A stretch of DNA of 64,000 bases from NCBI GenBank assembly GCA_021793235.1, contig JAJYTD010000004.1, positions 62,001 through 126,000 on the forward strand, written 5' to 3'. The position numbers were made by a program, and so were the translations under genes. Positions 1 through 8,166 of this stretch are shown piece after piece (positions within the stretch are counted from its first letter, which is position 1; each line of letters begins with the position of its first letter). Below the pieces are notes generated by a model. It made no database searches. It had not been told where the DNA came from and was given only the letters and a program-made list of their open reading frames with translations. This DNA comes from Actinomycetes bacterium. Its GTDB lineage: Bacteria > Actinomycetota > Actinomycetes > Streptosporangiales > Streptosporangiaceae.

Positions 1-255
1 GAGCTCCTGGAACTCGGCCGTCAAGGTCTCCGAGACGGGATCCAAGCAGCGGGAGCACTCGCCCTCGACGCGTGTGCGGGCCGTGCCGGTCACCAGCACG
101 CCCTCCATGACCGCCTCAAGCCGGAAGTCGAGGTCGATCTCGGCGCCTTCGGGCACGCCGGCCATCCCGGTCGCGAGCGAACCGGGAGCGGACACGGCAC
201 GGTGGACGGTCCGCATCGATCCTGGTTGGCGCCCCAGCGGCCGGGTGTCGACCAT
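1..255 (-). CDS. DUF177/YceD family protein, N-terminal part (cut by window start)
   Basis: Reading leftward, the frame encodes a protein with the YceD signature: an N-terminal VDTRPLGRQPGSMRTVHR stretch, then a beta-rich segment ending in VEGECSRCLDPVSE. The paired cysteines in CSRC are typical of DUF177. The family lies next to rpmF (ribosomal protein bL32) in many bacteria and is linked to 23S rRNA or ribosome accumulation, but its reaction is unknown. The C-terminus lies outside the window. I placed the start at the ATG ending at 255; codons upstream (LSRPDARAPF) also look coding, so a CTG start at 285 is possible. It follows coaD on the same strand, the usual coaD-yceD-rpmF-rnc order. 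Confidence 0.75.
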   Translation of the reverse strand, partial: MVDTRPLGRQPGSMRTVHRAVSAPGSLATGMAGVPEGAEIDLDFRLEAVMEGVLVTGTARTRVEGECSRCLDPVSETLTAEFQEL

Positions 256-540
256 GAACGGGGCACGGGCATCTGGACGAGACAGGATAATCGCGCTTTC
301 GGTGCAATCCGCCGACGTTTCCCACCGTCGACGGCACGGATGGTTCGACCGCCGTTTCGCCGCGGCGGCGGCCGTGCGCGGGCGCCGTGGACACTCCGGC
401 ATGGCCAACCCCAGATTCTACCCATCAGGCCAGGCCGTGCCCAAATCCCAGGGCATACCGCATCGCCGGAGGGGGTGGGGACAAGGGGCACGGCGTTCTC
501 CCGCCTGCCGCACCCCCCGCAAGGCGGGCCGGCTCCGGTA

Positions 541-1020
541 TCAAGCCGTCTTGTACTTCTCGCGCAGCCGCTGCTCCACGTTGGGCGTCACCAGGCTGCT
601 GACGTCGCCGCCGTACTGGGCGACCTCCTTGACCAGGCTGGAGCTGAGGAAGGAGTACTGCGGGTTGGCCGTCATGAACATCGTCTCAATGCCGGACAGG
701 CGGTAGTTCATCTGGGCGATCTGCAGTTCGTAGTCGAAGTCGCTGACCGAGCGCAGGCTGCGGACGATCATGTCGATGCCGTTCTCCCGGCAGTAGTCCA
801 CCAGCAGGCCGTTGAACTCGGCCACCCGCACGTTGCTGAATTCTGCGGTGCACTCCCGCAGCATCTCCAGTTTCTCCTCGACACTGAACAGCCCGCGCTT
901 GTTGATGTTGTTCAAGACGGCCGCGACGACCTCGTCGTACTGTTGTGCCGCGCGCCCGATGATGTCGATGTGACCGTTGGTGACCGGATCGAAGGATCCG
1001 GAGCAGACGACACGGCGCAC
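541..1020 (-). CDS. coaD: Phosphopantetheine adenylyltransferase
   Basis: CoaD transfers AMP from ATP to 4'-phosphopantetheine to give dephospho-CoA, the penultimate step of CoA synthesis, in the cytoplasm. The 159-residue product has the family length. The nucleotidyltransferase signature GSFDPVTNGH is at residues 8-17 (the TxGH motif at 14-17 binds ATP phosphates), and the C-terminal SSSLVKE motif is at 126-132. The gene lies downstream of rsmD on the same strand with a 66-bp gap, the common rsmD-coaD pairing. The start is the only ATG that leaves the first beta strand (RRVVCSGSFDP) intact. The 285 bp between coaD and the DUF177 gene hold no gene I can support. Confidence 0.97.
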   Translation of the reverse strand: MRRVVCSGSFDPVTNGHIDIIGRAAQQYDEVVAAVLNNINKRGLFSVEEKLEMLRECTAEFSNVRVAEFNGLLVDYCRENGIDMIVRSLRSVSDFDYELQIAQMNYRLSGIETMFMTANPQYSFLSSSLVKEVAQYGGDVSSLVTPNVEQRLREKYKTA

Positions 1021-1086
1021 GGTGCCCCACTCCCCTCTGCGGACCTGAATAGACTTCCGGCGAGCGCTCCACCGATGATTCTGCCC

Positions 1087-1674
1087 CTACGACCGGGAAA
1101 GCCCGGAAAGGCTCGCTGCGCGACCGTACCAAAGCGCCGCTTCGCCGTATCGACGCACCCTGGCTTCAGTGAACCCCTCGGGCCACTCCAGGTGGGGGCC
1201 CCGGCTCGCACGCTCGACCACGATCAGCGCCCCGGGCGCCGGCCATCCGCCGTCGCGCAGCGCCGCCAGTACCGCACCGACCTCTTCGGCGGTCACCGCG
1301 TACGGCGGGTCGGCGACCACGAGGTCGTAGGGCCCGTCCCGGGATCCGCTCTCCAGTACGCGCCGCACGCGGTCCGCCGCCACCTGTGCGCCCGGCAGGC
1401 CGAGGGAGGCGACGTTCTTGCGCAGCGTCGCGACCGCCCGCCGGTCGGACTCGACCAGCAGTGCGTGTACGGCCCCCCGCGACAGCGCCTCCAGCCCGAT
1501 CGCGCCGGAGCCCGCGTAGAGGTCGAGCACACGTGCACCGTCGAGACCGCCCAGATCCGACAGCGCGGAGGCGAACAGCGCCTCCCGGACCCGGTCGCTG
1601 GTGGGACGGGTCGTACGGCCGCCGGGAACGGCGATCCTGCGCCCGCCCGCGGTACCGGCGATGATGCGAGTCAT
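1087..1674 (-). CDS. rsmD: 16S rRNA (guanine966-N2)-methyltransferase
   Basis: RsmD methylates G966 of 16S rRNA from S-adenosylmethionine during 30S assembly. From the chosen ATG (MTRIIAGTAGG) the 195-residue protein has the SAM-binding motif DLYAGSGAIG at residues 51-60 and the N-methyltransferase catalytic motif ADPPY at 121-125. An in-frame start six codons upstream is possible, but homologues begin with M-T-R-I-I-x-G. It sits between recG and coaD on the same strand, a long-conserved order, and is probably cotranscribed with coaD. The C-terminal tail WYGRAASLSGLSRS is a little longer than usual. Confidence 0.95.
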   Translation of the reverse strand: MTRIIAGTAGGRRIAVPGGRTTRPTSDRVREALFASALSDLGGLDGARVLDLYAGSGAIGLEALSRGAVHALLVESDRRAVATLRKNVASLGLPGAQVAADRVRRVLESGSRDGPYDLVVADPPYAVTAEEVGAVLAALRDGGWPAPGALIVVERASRGPHLEWPEGFTEARVRRYGEAALWYGRAASLSGLSRS

Positions 1675-1777
1675 CAGCTTTTCGGGCCCCATCCCGCCTC
1701 AGGGCGGACCCCTTCCTCCTTCTCTCGCGGTTCTTGCCTGCGTTGGCGGCCAGAGGCACAGTAGCCCCGAAGCGCCG

Positions 1778-3973
1778 TCAGGTCTTCTCCAAGTATTCTG
1801 CGCGCTCCTCGGTCAGCAGCGCCTCCAGCGCCTCGGCCAGCGGCGGATGCGCGGTGAGGTCGGGATCGGACTCGATGTAGGCGACGGCCTCCTCCCGGGC
1901 CTCGCCGATGAGCTCCTCATCACGCAGCAGGGTGAGCATCCGCAATGAGGAGCGCCGACCCGACTGGGCGCCGCCCAGCACATCGCCCTCGCGGCGCTGC
2001 TCCAGGTCGACCCGTGACAGCTCGAACCCGTCCGTCGTGGCGGCCACCGCGGCCAGCCGCTCCCGGGCGGGCGCGCCCTCTTCGGCCTCGGTGACCAGCA
2101 GGCACAGCCCGGGCAGGTCGCCCCGGCCCACACGGCCGCGGAGCTGGTGCAGTTGGGAGACGCCGAACCGGTCCGCGTCCATGATCGCCATCACCGTGGC
2201 GTTGGGCACATCGACACCGACCTCGATGACGGTGGTCGCAACCAGCACGTCGATCTCCCCCGCCGCGAAGCGGCGCATGACCGCGTCTTTGTCGTCAGGG
2301 GCGAGGCGGCCGTGCAGCGCCTCGACGCGCAACCCGGACAGGGGACCCTCAGCGAGTCCGGCGGCGACCTCGATCACGGCCAGCGGGGGGCGCCGCCCGT
2401 CCTCCTCCGCCTGCGGGGCCTCCTCAGCGTCCGCCGCCGCATCGCCGCCGATCCGGGGGCAGACGACGTAGGCCTGGCGCCCCTGCCCGACCTCTTCTCG
2501 GATGCGCTCCCAGGCCCGCTCCAGAAAGTGCGGCTTGTCCCGTGCGGGGACGACGTGCGTTGCGACCGGCGCGCGCCCGGAGGGCAGCTGGGTGAGCGAA
2601 ACGACGTCGAGATCGCCGTACACGGTCATGGCCACCGTGCGCGGGATCGGCGTCGCCGTCATGACGAGCACGTGCGGGCGGCCGTCCGCGGCCTTCTCCC
2701 GCAGGGCGTCGCGCTGCTCGACGCCGAAGCGGTGCTGCTCGTCCACGACCACCAGGCCGAGGTCGGCGAAGGACACGTGCTCCTGCAGCAGGGCGTGGGT
2801 GCCGACCACGATCCCGGCCGCGCCGGAAGCCGCGTCGAGCAGCGCTGCACGCCGCGCCGCAGCCCCCTGGGAACCGGTGAGCAGGACGACCCGTGTGGCG
2901 TTCTCGGCGCCGTCGATCTGGCCTCCCCTGCCCAGAGGGCCCAGCATGGCGGCGATGGAGCGGTGGTGCTGCTGGGCGAGGACCTCGGTGGGGGCGAGCA
3001 GGACCGCCTGCCCGCCGGCGTCGACGACCTGCAGCATCGCCCGCAGGGCCACGAGTGTCTTGCCGGCGCCCACATCACCCTGAAGCAGCCGGTGCATGGG
3101 GTGGACCGAGTCGAGTCCGGCGGAGATCACCTCTCCCACTTCGACCTGGCCATCGGTGAGGGTGAACGGCAGTTGGGCGTCGAAGGAGTCGAGCAGGGCA
3201 CCGTGGGCACGGGGCCGAGGGCGCGCGGGCAGCGCCGCGGATTCGCGGCGGCGCCGAGCCAGGGCGAGCTGCAGCACGAACGCCTCGTCCCATTTGAGCC
3301 GCTTGCGCGCCAGGCGGATGTCGGCCGTGTCGGTGGGGCGGTGCACGCACTCCAGCGCCTGGGCCAGGCCGCGTAGGCGGTGCCGCTCGCACAGATCGGG
3401 CGGGAGCGGGTCGGGCAGGTCACGGACCTGGTCCAGCAGCACGCCGACGCATCTGGCGATGTCCATGGAGGACAGGTCCTTGGTCGCCGGGTAGATCGGC
3501 AGGGGGCGCTCGGCGAACTCGCGGGCCCGCTCCTCCCCGGAGCCGTCGTCGGGGAGCATCTCGTACTGCGGGTGGGCGAGCTGCTTCTTCCCCCGATAAG
3601 TGGAGATCTTCCCAGCGAACATGCCGCGGCGCCCCGGGCGCAGCTCCTTCTGGTGGAAGCCCACTTTGGCGAAGAAGGCGAGGGTGAGCTTTCCCGTGCC
3701 GTCGGTGATGACGACCTCCAGCAGGCTGCGGGGCCTGCCGCCCGGCCTGCCCCCTCTCAGGTCCCGCTTGTAGGCCGTGTGCACGTCGGCCAGCACGGTG
3801 ACCTGCTCGCCCTCGGCCAGGGAACCGAGGTCGGTGAGTTCGCCGCGGGAAGCGTAGCGCCGGGGGTAGTAGCGCAGCAGGTCGCCGGCTGTGCGCAGGT
3901 CGAGCTCTGCGGCGAGCTTCTTGGCCGCGGCCGCCCCCAGCGTCGTACGCAGCGGTTCGTCCCAACTGATCAC
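1778..3973 (-). CDS. recG: ATP-dependent DNA helicase RecG
   Basis: RecG remodels stalled replication forks and branch-migrates Holliday junctions. The 731-residue protein has an N-terminal wedge/OB region and an SF2 helicase core with Walker A (QGDVGAGKT, around residue 295) and a DEQH box (VVDEQHRFG, around 409). Later motifs include MTATPIPRT, TTVIEVGVDVPNA and QLRGRVGRG. A low-complexity acidic insert (around 525-540, AAADAEEAPQAEEDG) interrupts domain 2, common in actinobacterial RecG. The start is a GTG that overlaps the TGA of an 18-codon ORF (GTGA), so translation is probably coupled. In relatives a DAK-domain gene often precedes recG; none is present here. Confidence 0.95.
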   Translation of the reverse strand: MISWDEPLRTTLGAAAAKKLAAELDLRTAGDLLRYYPRRYASRGELTDLGSLAEGEQVTVLADVHTAYKRDLRGGRPGGRPRSLLEVVITDGTGKLTLAFFAKVGFHQKELRPGRRGMFAGKISTYRGKKQLAHPQYEMLPDDGSGEERAREFAERPLPIYPATKDLSSMDIARCVGVLLDQVRDLPDPLPPDLCERHRLRGLAQALECVHRPTDTADIRLARKRLKWDEAFVLQLALARRRRESAALPARPRPRAHGALLDSFDAQLPFTLTDGQVEVGEVISAGLDSVHPMHRLLQGDVGAGKTLVALRAMLQVVDAGGQAVLLAPTEVLAQQHHRSIAAMLGPLGRGGQIDGAENATRVVLLTGSQGAAARRAALLDAASGAAGIVVGTHALLQEHVSFADLGLVVVDEQHRFGVEQRDALREKAADGRPHVLVMTATPIPRTVAMTVYGDLDVVSLTQLPSGRAPVATHVVPARDKPHFLERAWERIREEVGQGRQAYVVCPRIGGDAAADAEEAPQAEEDGRRPPLAVIEVAAGLAEGPLSGLRVEALHGRLAPDDKDAVMRRFAAGEIDVLVATTVIEVGVDVPNATVMAIMDADRFGVSQLHQLRGRVGRGDLPGLCLLVTEAEEGAPARERLAAVAATTDGFELSRVDLEQRREGDVLGGAQSGRRSSLRMLTLLRDEELIGEAREEAVAYIESDPDLTAHPPLAEALEALLTEERAEYLEKT

Positions 3974-4026
3974 TGGCCTCTCCTCGTGCGCGCGGCGGGT
4001 GCCCGGAGGAGGTCTTGTGCGGCCAT
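3970..4026 (-). CDS. Putative 18-codon leader ORF coupled to recG
   Basis: A short frame starts with ATG behind a good ribosome-binding site (GAGGGAGGT, six bases before the ATG) and encodes MAAQDLLRAPAARTRRGQ. Its TGA overlaps the GTG start of recG by one base step (GTGA), the layout of a translationally coupled leader. The peptide is arginine- and alanine-rich and matches nothing I know. It may be a real leader or small protein, or the remnant of a larger gene lost between rpmB and recG. The good Shine-Dalgarno and the exact stop/start overlap are visible; function is unknown. Confidence 0.4.
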   Translation of the reverse strand: MAAQDLLRAPAARTRRGQ

Positions 4027-4422
4027 GGCGACCTCCCTCGTATGCGTGGTGCGGGTGCTGCCCGCCACGTTAGAACGTCTGTACCCCGAACGGTGCGTGT
4101 CGAGGGCGCGTTCCCGAAGAGCGCCGGCTTCGCGGTGCCGACCGATACTCGCGCATGCCAGAGGGGAGGTATACTCGGTACGGCTTTTCCACCTGGGACA
4201 CGGCCGGCGGTCGAAGTCCCCGGGGGCAGGGGCCGGATATCGGTCCCGCGTTGCCGCGTGTGCGGCGTGTGTCCCGAGTCCCCTTCCGTTTGGGAGTCGG
4301 CCCGGGTTGTCGTGTACGCTTCCACGGTTGGCGCGCCGCGCCAGCCTGCTCATCAGACCTCTCTCGGGTCGACACATCACGTGTGCTCCGCACGCGGGCC
4401 CGAGCGCTTGAATGGAGTTACC
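4027..4422. other. 396-bp intergenic region between recG leader and rpmB
   Basis: This divergent region must carry the promoters for recG (leftward) and rpmB (rightward). A perfect-looking -10 hexamer TATACT lies at 4170-4175 on the + strand, but I see no convincing -35 at 17 bases. TACGCT at 4315-4320 is a second possible -10 nearer rpmB. No ORF with actinobacterial codon bias spans the region, and no DAK-domain coding sequence is present. Confidence 0.5.
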
Positions 4423-4608
4423 GTGGCTTCCGTCTGCGACGTCTGCGGCAAGGGACCAGGGTTCGGTAACAGTGTTTCCCACTCGCACCGCCGCACCCGC
4501 CGCCGCTGGAACCCCAACATCCAGACCGTGCGCACACGCGTGGGCGGAACGCCCAAGCGCCTGAACGTGTGCACCTCCTGCATCAAGGCCGGCAAGGTCG
4601 ACCGCTGA
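4423..4608 (+). CDS. rpmB: 50S ribosomal protein bL28, zinc-binding form
   Basis: The 61-residue product is a complete bL28, a basic protein of the large subunit near the E-site side. Cysteines at 5, 8, 50 and 53 form two CxxC pairs, the zinc-binding C+ form. Actinobacteria often carry a cysteine-free paralogue elsewhere that replaces this form under zinc limitation through Zur, so this is probably the zinc-replete housekeeping copy. The GTG start lies nine bases after a GGAG ribosome-binding site. A hairpin terminator follows the stop. Confidence 0.97.
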   Translation: MASVCDVCGKGPGFGNSVSHSHRRTRRRWNPNIQTVRTRVGGTPKRLNVCTSCIKAGKVDR

Positions 4609-4630
4609 CCCTGGCCGTTCCACCGGCAGC

Positions 4631-4665
4631 AAAGAGCGCCATGACGCCGTGTCGTGGTGCTCTTT
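4631..4665 (+). terminator. Rho-independent-type terminator after rpmB
   Basis: The arms 4631-4645 (AAAGAGCGCCATGAC) and 4651-4665 (GTCGTGGTGCTCTTT) pair over 15 positions with two G:U-type wobbles and a five-base loop. The right arm ends in TTT. It starts 22 bases after the rpmB stop and also abuts the end of the convergent CBM2-like gene, so it may serve both. Confidence 0.75.
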
Positions 4666-4671
4666 CGCGTT

Positions 4672-5355
4672 TCACAGGTCACAGGAGCGGCCGTTCAGCA
4701 GGCAACTGGTCGGACTCTGGGCGGTGCCTTCGGCCGTGAAGCCGACGGTCACCGTCTCACCGGGGGCCAGACCGGCCGCCCCGGCGGGCTGGCGGGCGAT
4801 AATGCCGTCCTGCGTGGGCTCCCAGTCGACGTTCCAGGCCGAGGTCACCTCGGCGTCGGCGAACCCCAGGGCCAGCTCCCACCCGTCCAGTACGCTGTCG
4901 CTGGTGTTGGTGACGGTGACCTCGCCGGTGAAGGCCGTTCCGGAGGATTCGACCGTCTGGTAGGAGACCGTGCTGATGATGGGGGCGTCGGTTCCCGACC
5001 CGTCTTTGGTGTCGTCGCCGGGCCCAGCGGAAGCGCCGGGTCCCGGGGCTGATGTGCCGGTGCCGGCGCTTTCCGTGGGGTCGATCCGGTCGCTTGTTCC
5101 GGATCCGGGAGCCGAGCCCTGATCCATCGGCGGTTCGCTGAACCGCAGATAGATCTGCGTAGTGCTGTATCCGAACAGGGTGAGGGCCAGCGTCACACCG
5201 GATACCAGGAGCACGGTCAGCAGGCGGGGCGGCTGGACGCGTTTGGGCACGGTGCTTTCCAGCATGTACCCGACGCTCTTCAGCGGCCCGGAATCCGCCG
5301 GTTCAGCGCGGTGCGCACCACGCCGCCCCATTCCGGCACCCTGATGCCGCCCCAT
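4672..5355 (-). CDS. Membrane-anchored protein with a C-terminal CBM2-like domain
   Basis: From the ATG ending at 5355 (good ribosome-binding site GGAAGG, six bases upstream) the 227-residue protein has a short charged N-terminus, one membrane segment (about residues 44-63) and a Ser/Gly/Pro/Thr-rich linker (about 72-123). The extracellular C-terminal domain (126-227) resembles carbohydrate-binding module family 2. CBM2-like features are TNTSDSVLDGWELAL, SAWNVDW and the terminal SCLLNGRSC. Tryptophans are at 159, 174 and 178. The usual first-strand cysteine and third surface aromatic are not evident; the only cysteines are 218 and 225, close together at the end. There is no catalytic domain. 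It may bind a cell-wall or extracellular polysaccharide, or be a CBM2-fold protein with another ligand. Confidence 0.7.
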   Translation of the reverse strand: MGRHQGAGMGRRGAHRAEPADSGPLKSVGYMLESTVPKRVQPPRLLTVLLVSGVTLALTLFGYSTTQIYLRFSEPPMDQGSAPGSGTSDRIDPTESAGTGTSAPGPGASAGPGDDTKDGSGTDAPIISTVSYQTVESSGTAFTGEVTVTNTSDSVLDGWELALGFADAEVTSAWNVDWEPTQDGIIARQPAGAAGLAPGETVTVGFTAEGTAQSPTSCLLNGRSCDL

Positions 5356-5578
5356 AGATCGCCTTCCGACTCGCGCCTGATATTCCAGGTCCGTCACCGC
5401 TGAATCGCCATGCCGCCGCCTGCGCGGACGCGCCACCGCAGCGATGCGGCTCCGCGGATCACGGTTCGCTTGTACCACAAGCGCTATGGGGCAGCAGCCT
5501 AGCGTGACTTACCGGTTAAAACCGACCCCCATATGGTGCCGAACACCTCTGCCCCGGGGCTTCCCGGTAGGCCACGGC

Positions 5579-6538
5579 TCATTCGAAATGGTCCCAGCCG
5601 TGCGGCGGTACTGTCCGCCCGTCCACGAAAACTCCTGCTCCCGATGCCACCACACCGATCCGGGTCCACGCATCGGGAAGGCGCGTATCGGGCGGGAACG
5701 TGGCCGCAAGCGCGTGGTCCTCGCCCCCGGTCAGCAGAAACCCAAGGGCGTCTCGGCGGTCTTCTCCGGCCGCCGCCAGCAGCGACACCGCCTCGTCGAT
5801 CGCGGGAGCGGGCACCAGAGCCGAGCTGTCGAGGCGGATCGCCACTCTGCTGGATCGGGCGATGTGCCCCAGGTCCTGGACCAGACCGTCGCTGACATCG
5901 AGCATCGCGGTGGCGCCGAGCCGCGCCGCCTTGAGGCCCTGGGCGTAGGGAGGGCGCGGGCGGCGGTGCTCGCGCAGGCACTCCTGCGGCCCGTCGAGGC
6001 CGGCCCGCAGCAGGCAGAGCCCTGCCGCCGACAGCCCGAGCGACCCTGCTACGGCCACCACGTCTCCCGGGCGCGCACCATCGCGCCGGATCGCGCGGTG
6101 TCCCCCGAGGTCGCCCAGAGCAGTGATGGAGACCGTAAGGGTGTCGGAGCGCACGATGTCGCCGCCGACCACGGCACCGCCGGCGATGGCGCATTCGGCG
6201 CCGACCCCCTCGGTGAACGCGTCGGCCCATGCCACCGGCAGGTCGGGCGGAGCGGCCAGACCGATGAGCAGTGCGGTCGGGCGGGCGCCCATGGCCGCCA
6301 CATCGGCGAAGTTCTGCGCCACCGCCTTGTGTCCGACGTCTCGCGCGGACGACCAGTCGCGGCGGAAGTGCCGCCCTTCGACGAGGAGGTCCGTGGTCGC
6401 GACCACGCGGCGGTCGCGGGCACGGACGAGTGCGGCGTCGTCGCCCGGGCCAAGGATGACGTCCTCTGTGGTGGAGAACTTGGCGGTCACGCGCGCGATA
6501 AGGCCGAATTCGCCCAAATCTCCAATGGTGCTCGACAC
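5579..6538 (-). CDS. thiL: Thiamine-monophosphate kinase
   Basis: ThiL phosphorylates thiamine monophosphate to thiamine pyrophosphate, the last step of cofactor synthesis. The protein has the AIR synthase/PurM fold: the N-terminal GDLGEFGLIARV helix, GPGDDAALV (Mg-ATP-binding aspartates), TTDLLVEGRHF, HKAVAQNFADVAAMGA, and the C-terminal LDVSDGLVQDLGHIA and LTGGEDHALAATF. I chose the GTG at 6538 (319 residues) because homologues begin just before GELGEFGL; an in-frame GTG at 6571 would add 11 unlike residues. It is divergent from the Lrp-like gene, with 109 bp between the starts. Confidence 0.95.
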   Translation of the reverse strand: MSSTIGDLGEFGLIARVTAKFSTTEDVILGPGDDAALVRARDRRVVATTDLLVEGRHFRRDWSSARDVGHKAVAQNFADVAAMGARPTALLIGLAAPPDLPVAWADAFTEGVGAECAIAGGAVVGGDIVRSDTLTVSITALGDLGGHRAIRRDGARPGDVVAVAGSLGLSAAGLCLLRAGLDGPQECLREHRRPRPPYAQGLKAARLGATAMLDVSDGLVQDLGHIARSSRVAIRLDSSALVPAPAIDEAVSLLAAAGEDRRDALGFLLTGGEDHALAATFPPDTRLPDAWTRIGVVASGAGVFVDGRTVPPHGWDHFE

Positions 6539-6647
6539 AGCTTTCAGGGTACGTTGACGCCTTTGGCCCACGTGGTCGGGAACCCGCGTTCATCGGCCGC
6601 AGACGGGGTCGTGGATGGTCGCGCACGCCACGGTCAGGAGGGATTTC

Positions 6648-6881
6648 ATGGTGCAGGCATACGTCTTGGTCCAGACGGAGGCGGGTCGCGCCGCGGACGT
6701 CGCTCGCGACATCGCGGGAATCGAGGGAGTGACCCAGGCCGAGGATGTCACAGGGCCCTACGATGTGATCGTGCGTGCAGAGGCCGAGGACATCGACGCG
6801 CTGGGGCGCCTTGTGGTCGCCAGGATTCAGCGGTTGGCAGGCATCGCGCGCACACTTACGTGTCCGATCGTGCACATCTGA
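6648..6881 (+). CDS. Stand-alone Lrp/AsnC ligand-binding (RAM) domain protein
   Basis: The 77-residue product is only the regulatory amino-acid-binding fold of Lrp/AsnC proteins: VQAYVLVQTEAGRAADVA, a central GPYDVIVRAEAEDI strand and terminal TLTCPIVHI. The DNA-binding helix-turn-helix is absent. Such single-domain proteins form dimers or decamers and bind small ligands, often amino acids. The ATG at 6648 follows AGGAGG by six bases, so I prefer it over the in-frame start 11 codons upstream. It runs into the DUF3515 lipoprotein gene 19 bp downstream and is probably cotranscribed with it. Confidence 0.85.
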   Translation: MVQAYVLVQTEAGRAADVARDIAGIEGVTQAEDVTGPYDVIVRAEAEDIDALGRLVVARIQRLAGIARTLTCPIVHI

Positions 6882-6900
6882 CCACAGGGACGGTAATTCC

Positions 6901-7359
6901 ATGCGACGCGCGGCCGTGGCGGCACTGGCCGGGGTGGCTGTGCTGGCCGGCTGCACCAGTGGCAGCGCCCAGGTACCTGCGCCCGCACCAGAAGGCCAGG
7001 CGGCCGACCTGTGCCGCACGCTGGTGGCAAAGGCTCCGGACACCATGTTCGGGCAGGATCGGATCTCGGTGGAGCCCGCATCCGACTATGTGGCGGCGTG
7101 GGGCGACCCGCCGATCGCGCTGCGTTGCGGGGTGGAGCGCCCGGAGGGGTTGCAGCCCGATTCGGAACTGCTGGTCGTCAACGACATCGCCTGGTTCGCC
7201 CAGCCTCCGGACAACCCGAACCTCTACACCGCTGTCGGCCGGGAAGCCTATGTCGAGTTGTCCATCTCGCCCTCCTACGGGGCTCCGGCCGAGGGTCTGG
7301 TGGCGATCAGCGATCTGATCACCGAGGAGATCCCCGCTCTGCCGAGCGGGGAGTTGTAG
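6901..7359 (+). CDS. DUF3515 family lipoprotein
   Basis: The 152-residue protein begins with a lipoprotein signal peptide: MRRAAVAALAGVAV, then lipobox LAGC with Cys18 as the lipidation site. The mature part (DLCRTLVAKAPDTMFGQ, WGDPPIALRCGVERPEGL, NDIAWFAQP) matches the actinobacterial DUF3515 family, which often lies near thiL and D-Ala-D-Ala ligase. Two cysteines (in DLCRTL and LRCGVE) may form a disulfide outside the membrane. Function is unknown. The start is the ATG just before the basic n-region. It converges on the DUF3105 gene with an 18-bp gap. Confidence 0.85.
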   Translation: MRRAAVAALAGVAVLAGCTSGSAQVPAPAPEGQAADLCRTLVAKAPDTMFGQDRISVEPASDYVAAWGDPPIALRCGVERPEGLQPDSELLVVNDIAWFAQPPDNPNLYTAVGREAYVELSISPSYGAPAEGLVAISDLITEEIPALPSGEL

Positions 7360-7377
7360 ACCGCACGGTCAGCGGCG

Positions 7378-8058
7378 TCACATACCTTCGCGCAATGCCT
7401 CGATGCCGCCGATCTCATCGAGTTCGGCTTTGGTGAGGGCGAGCCCGTCGGAGCAGGCCGCGCCCGGTTCGGGGACTTTCCCACTCCTTTCGAACGTCCG
7501 GAGGAACGAGGTCAGCCGCTCGTCGTCGGGCGATTCCAGCTCAAGCTGGTTGCCCCAGGCGCTCGCGACAATGGGGGAGGGCATTTCGGCCTCGTCATAG
7601 GGGCTGACCAGGATGTAGCTGCCCTGGCTGTAGAGGGATTCCAGTTTCTGCACCTGTTCCTGCTGCAGGTCGGGGTCGTAGGTGATCCAGACCGCACCGT
7701 GCTCCAGGGAGTGGACGGCGTTCATCGTCGACAGGGGCTCGTCGTAGACCCCGCAGTTCTGCCAGAGGGCGTGGTGGTCGCCACCGGCGGGCGGAGTGGT
7801 CTCGTAGTCCACCGGCTTGGTCACGTGGTTGTTGGTCAAGTTCTCGAAGGTCCGCAGTCCCTCGATCTCGCCCGGCTCGGTCCCGCCGTCGCTCCTGTTG
7901 ATCTCGATATATACACCGAATCCCACGAGGCCGATGACAACGGCGGCGGTTCCCGCAACAGCGGTGATCTTGAGGATTCTGCTCCTGCGTTCCTCGCGGA
8001 TTCGTTGGGCGCGTCGCTCCGCGGCCTTTTTTCGGCGTTCAGCTGAGCTCTTACCCAC
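7378..8058 (-). CDS. DUF3105 family single-pass membrane protein
   Basis: The 226-residue protein has a highly basic cytoplasmic N-terminus (SSAERRKKAAERRAQRIREE), one membrane segment (about residues 28-50) and an extracytoplasmic DUF3105 domain. That domain shows the conserved YETTPPAGGDHHALWQNCGVYDEP and VHSLEHGAVWITYDP motifs, rich in histidines that could hold a metal; this last point is inference. Function is unknown. It is divergent from a DUF305 gene, and this pairing recurs in actinobacteria. The shared 108-bp promoter region contains a seven-base inverted repeat. Confidence 0.85.
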   Translation of the reverse strand: MGKSSAERRKKAAERRAQRIREERRSRILKITAVAGTAAVVIGLVGFGVYIEINRSDGGTEPGEIEGLRTFENLTNNHVTKPVDYETTPPAGGDHHALWQNCGVYDEPLSTMNAVHSLEHGAVWITYDPDLQQEQVQKLESLYSQGSYILVSPYDEAEMPSPIVASAWGNQLELESPDDERLTSFLRTFERSGKVPEPGAACSDGLALTKAELDEIGGIEALREGM

Positions 8059-8112
8059 TGTGTTTCTCCCGGGATGGATGGAGTCGAAGACGGCGCCGCT
8101 AATCTCATATCA

Positions 8113-8133
8113 GGGCGTTCTTCCCCAACGCCC
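8113..8133. promoter_or_regulatory. Inverted repeat in the DUF3105/DUF305 divergent promoter
   Basis: GGGCGTT (8113-8119) and AACGCCC (8127-8133) form a perfect seven-base inverted repeat with seven bases between. It lies between the two divergent starts (8058 and 8167) and could be an operator shared by both genes. No regulator can be named. Confidence 0.35.
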
Positions 8134-8166
8134 CATTAGCACCAATGGTTCCTGGAATGTGAGCAT

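Noticed and set aside
4170-4175. TATACT as a complete rpmB promoter
   Set aside because: The -10 is good, but no -35 is found at a usual distance, so I do not claim a promoter.
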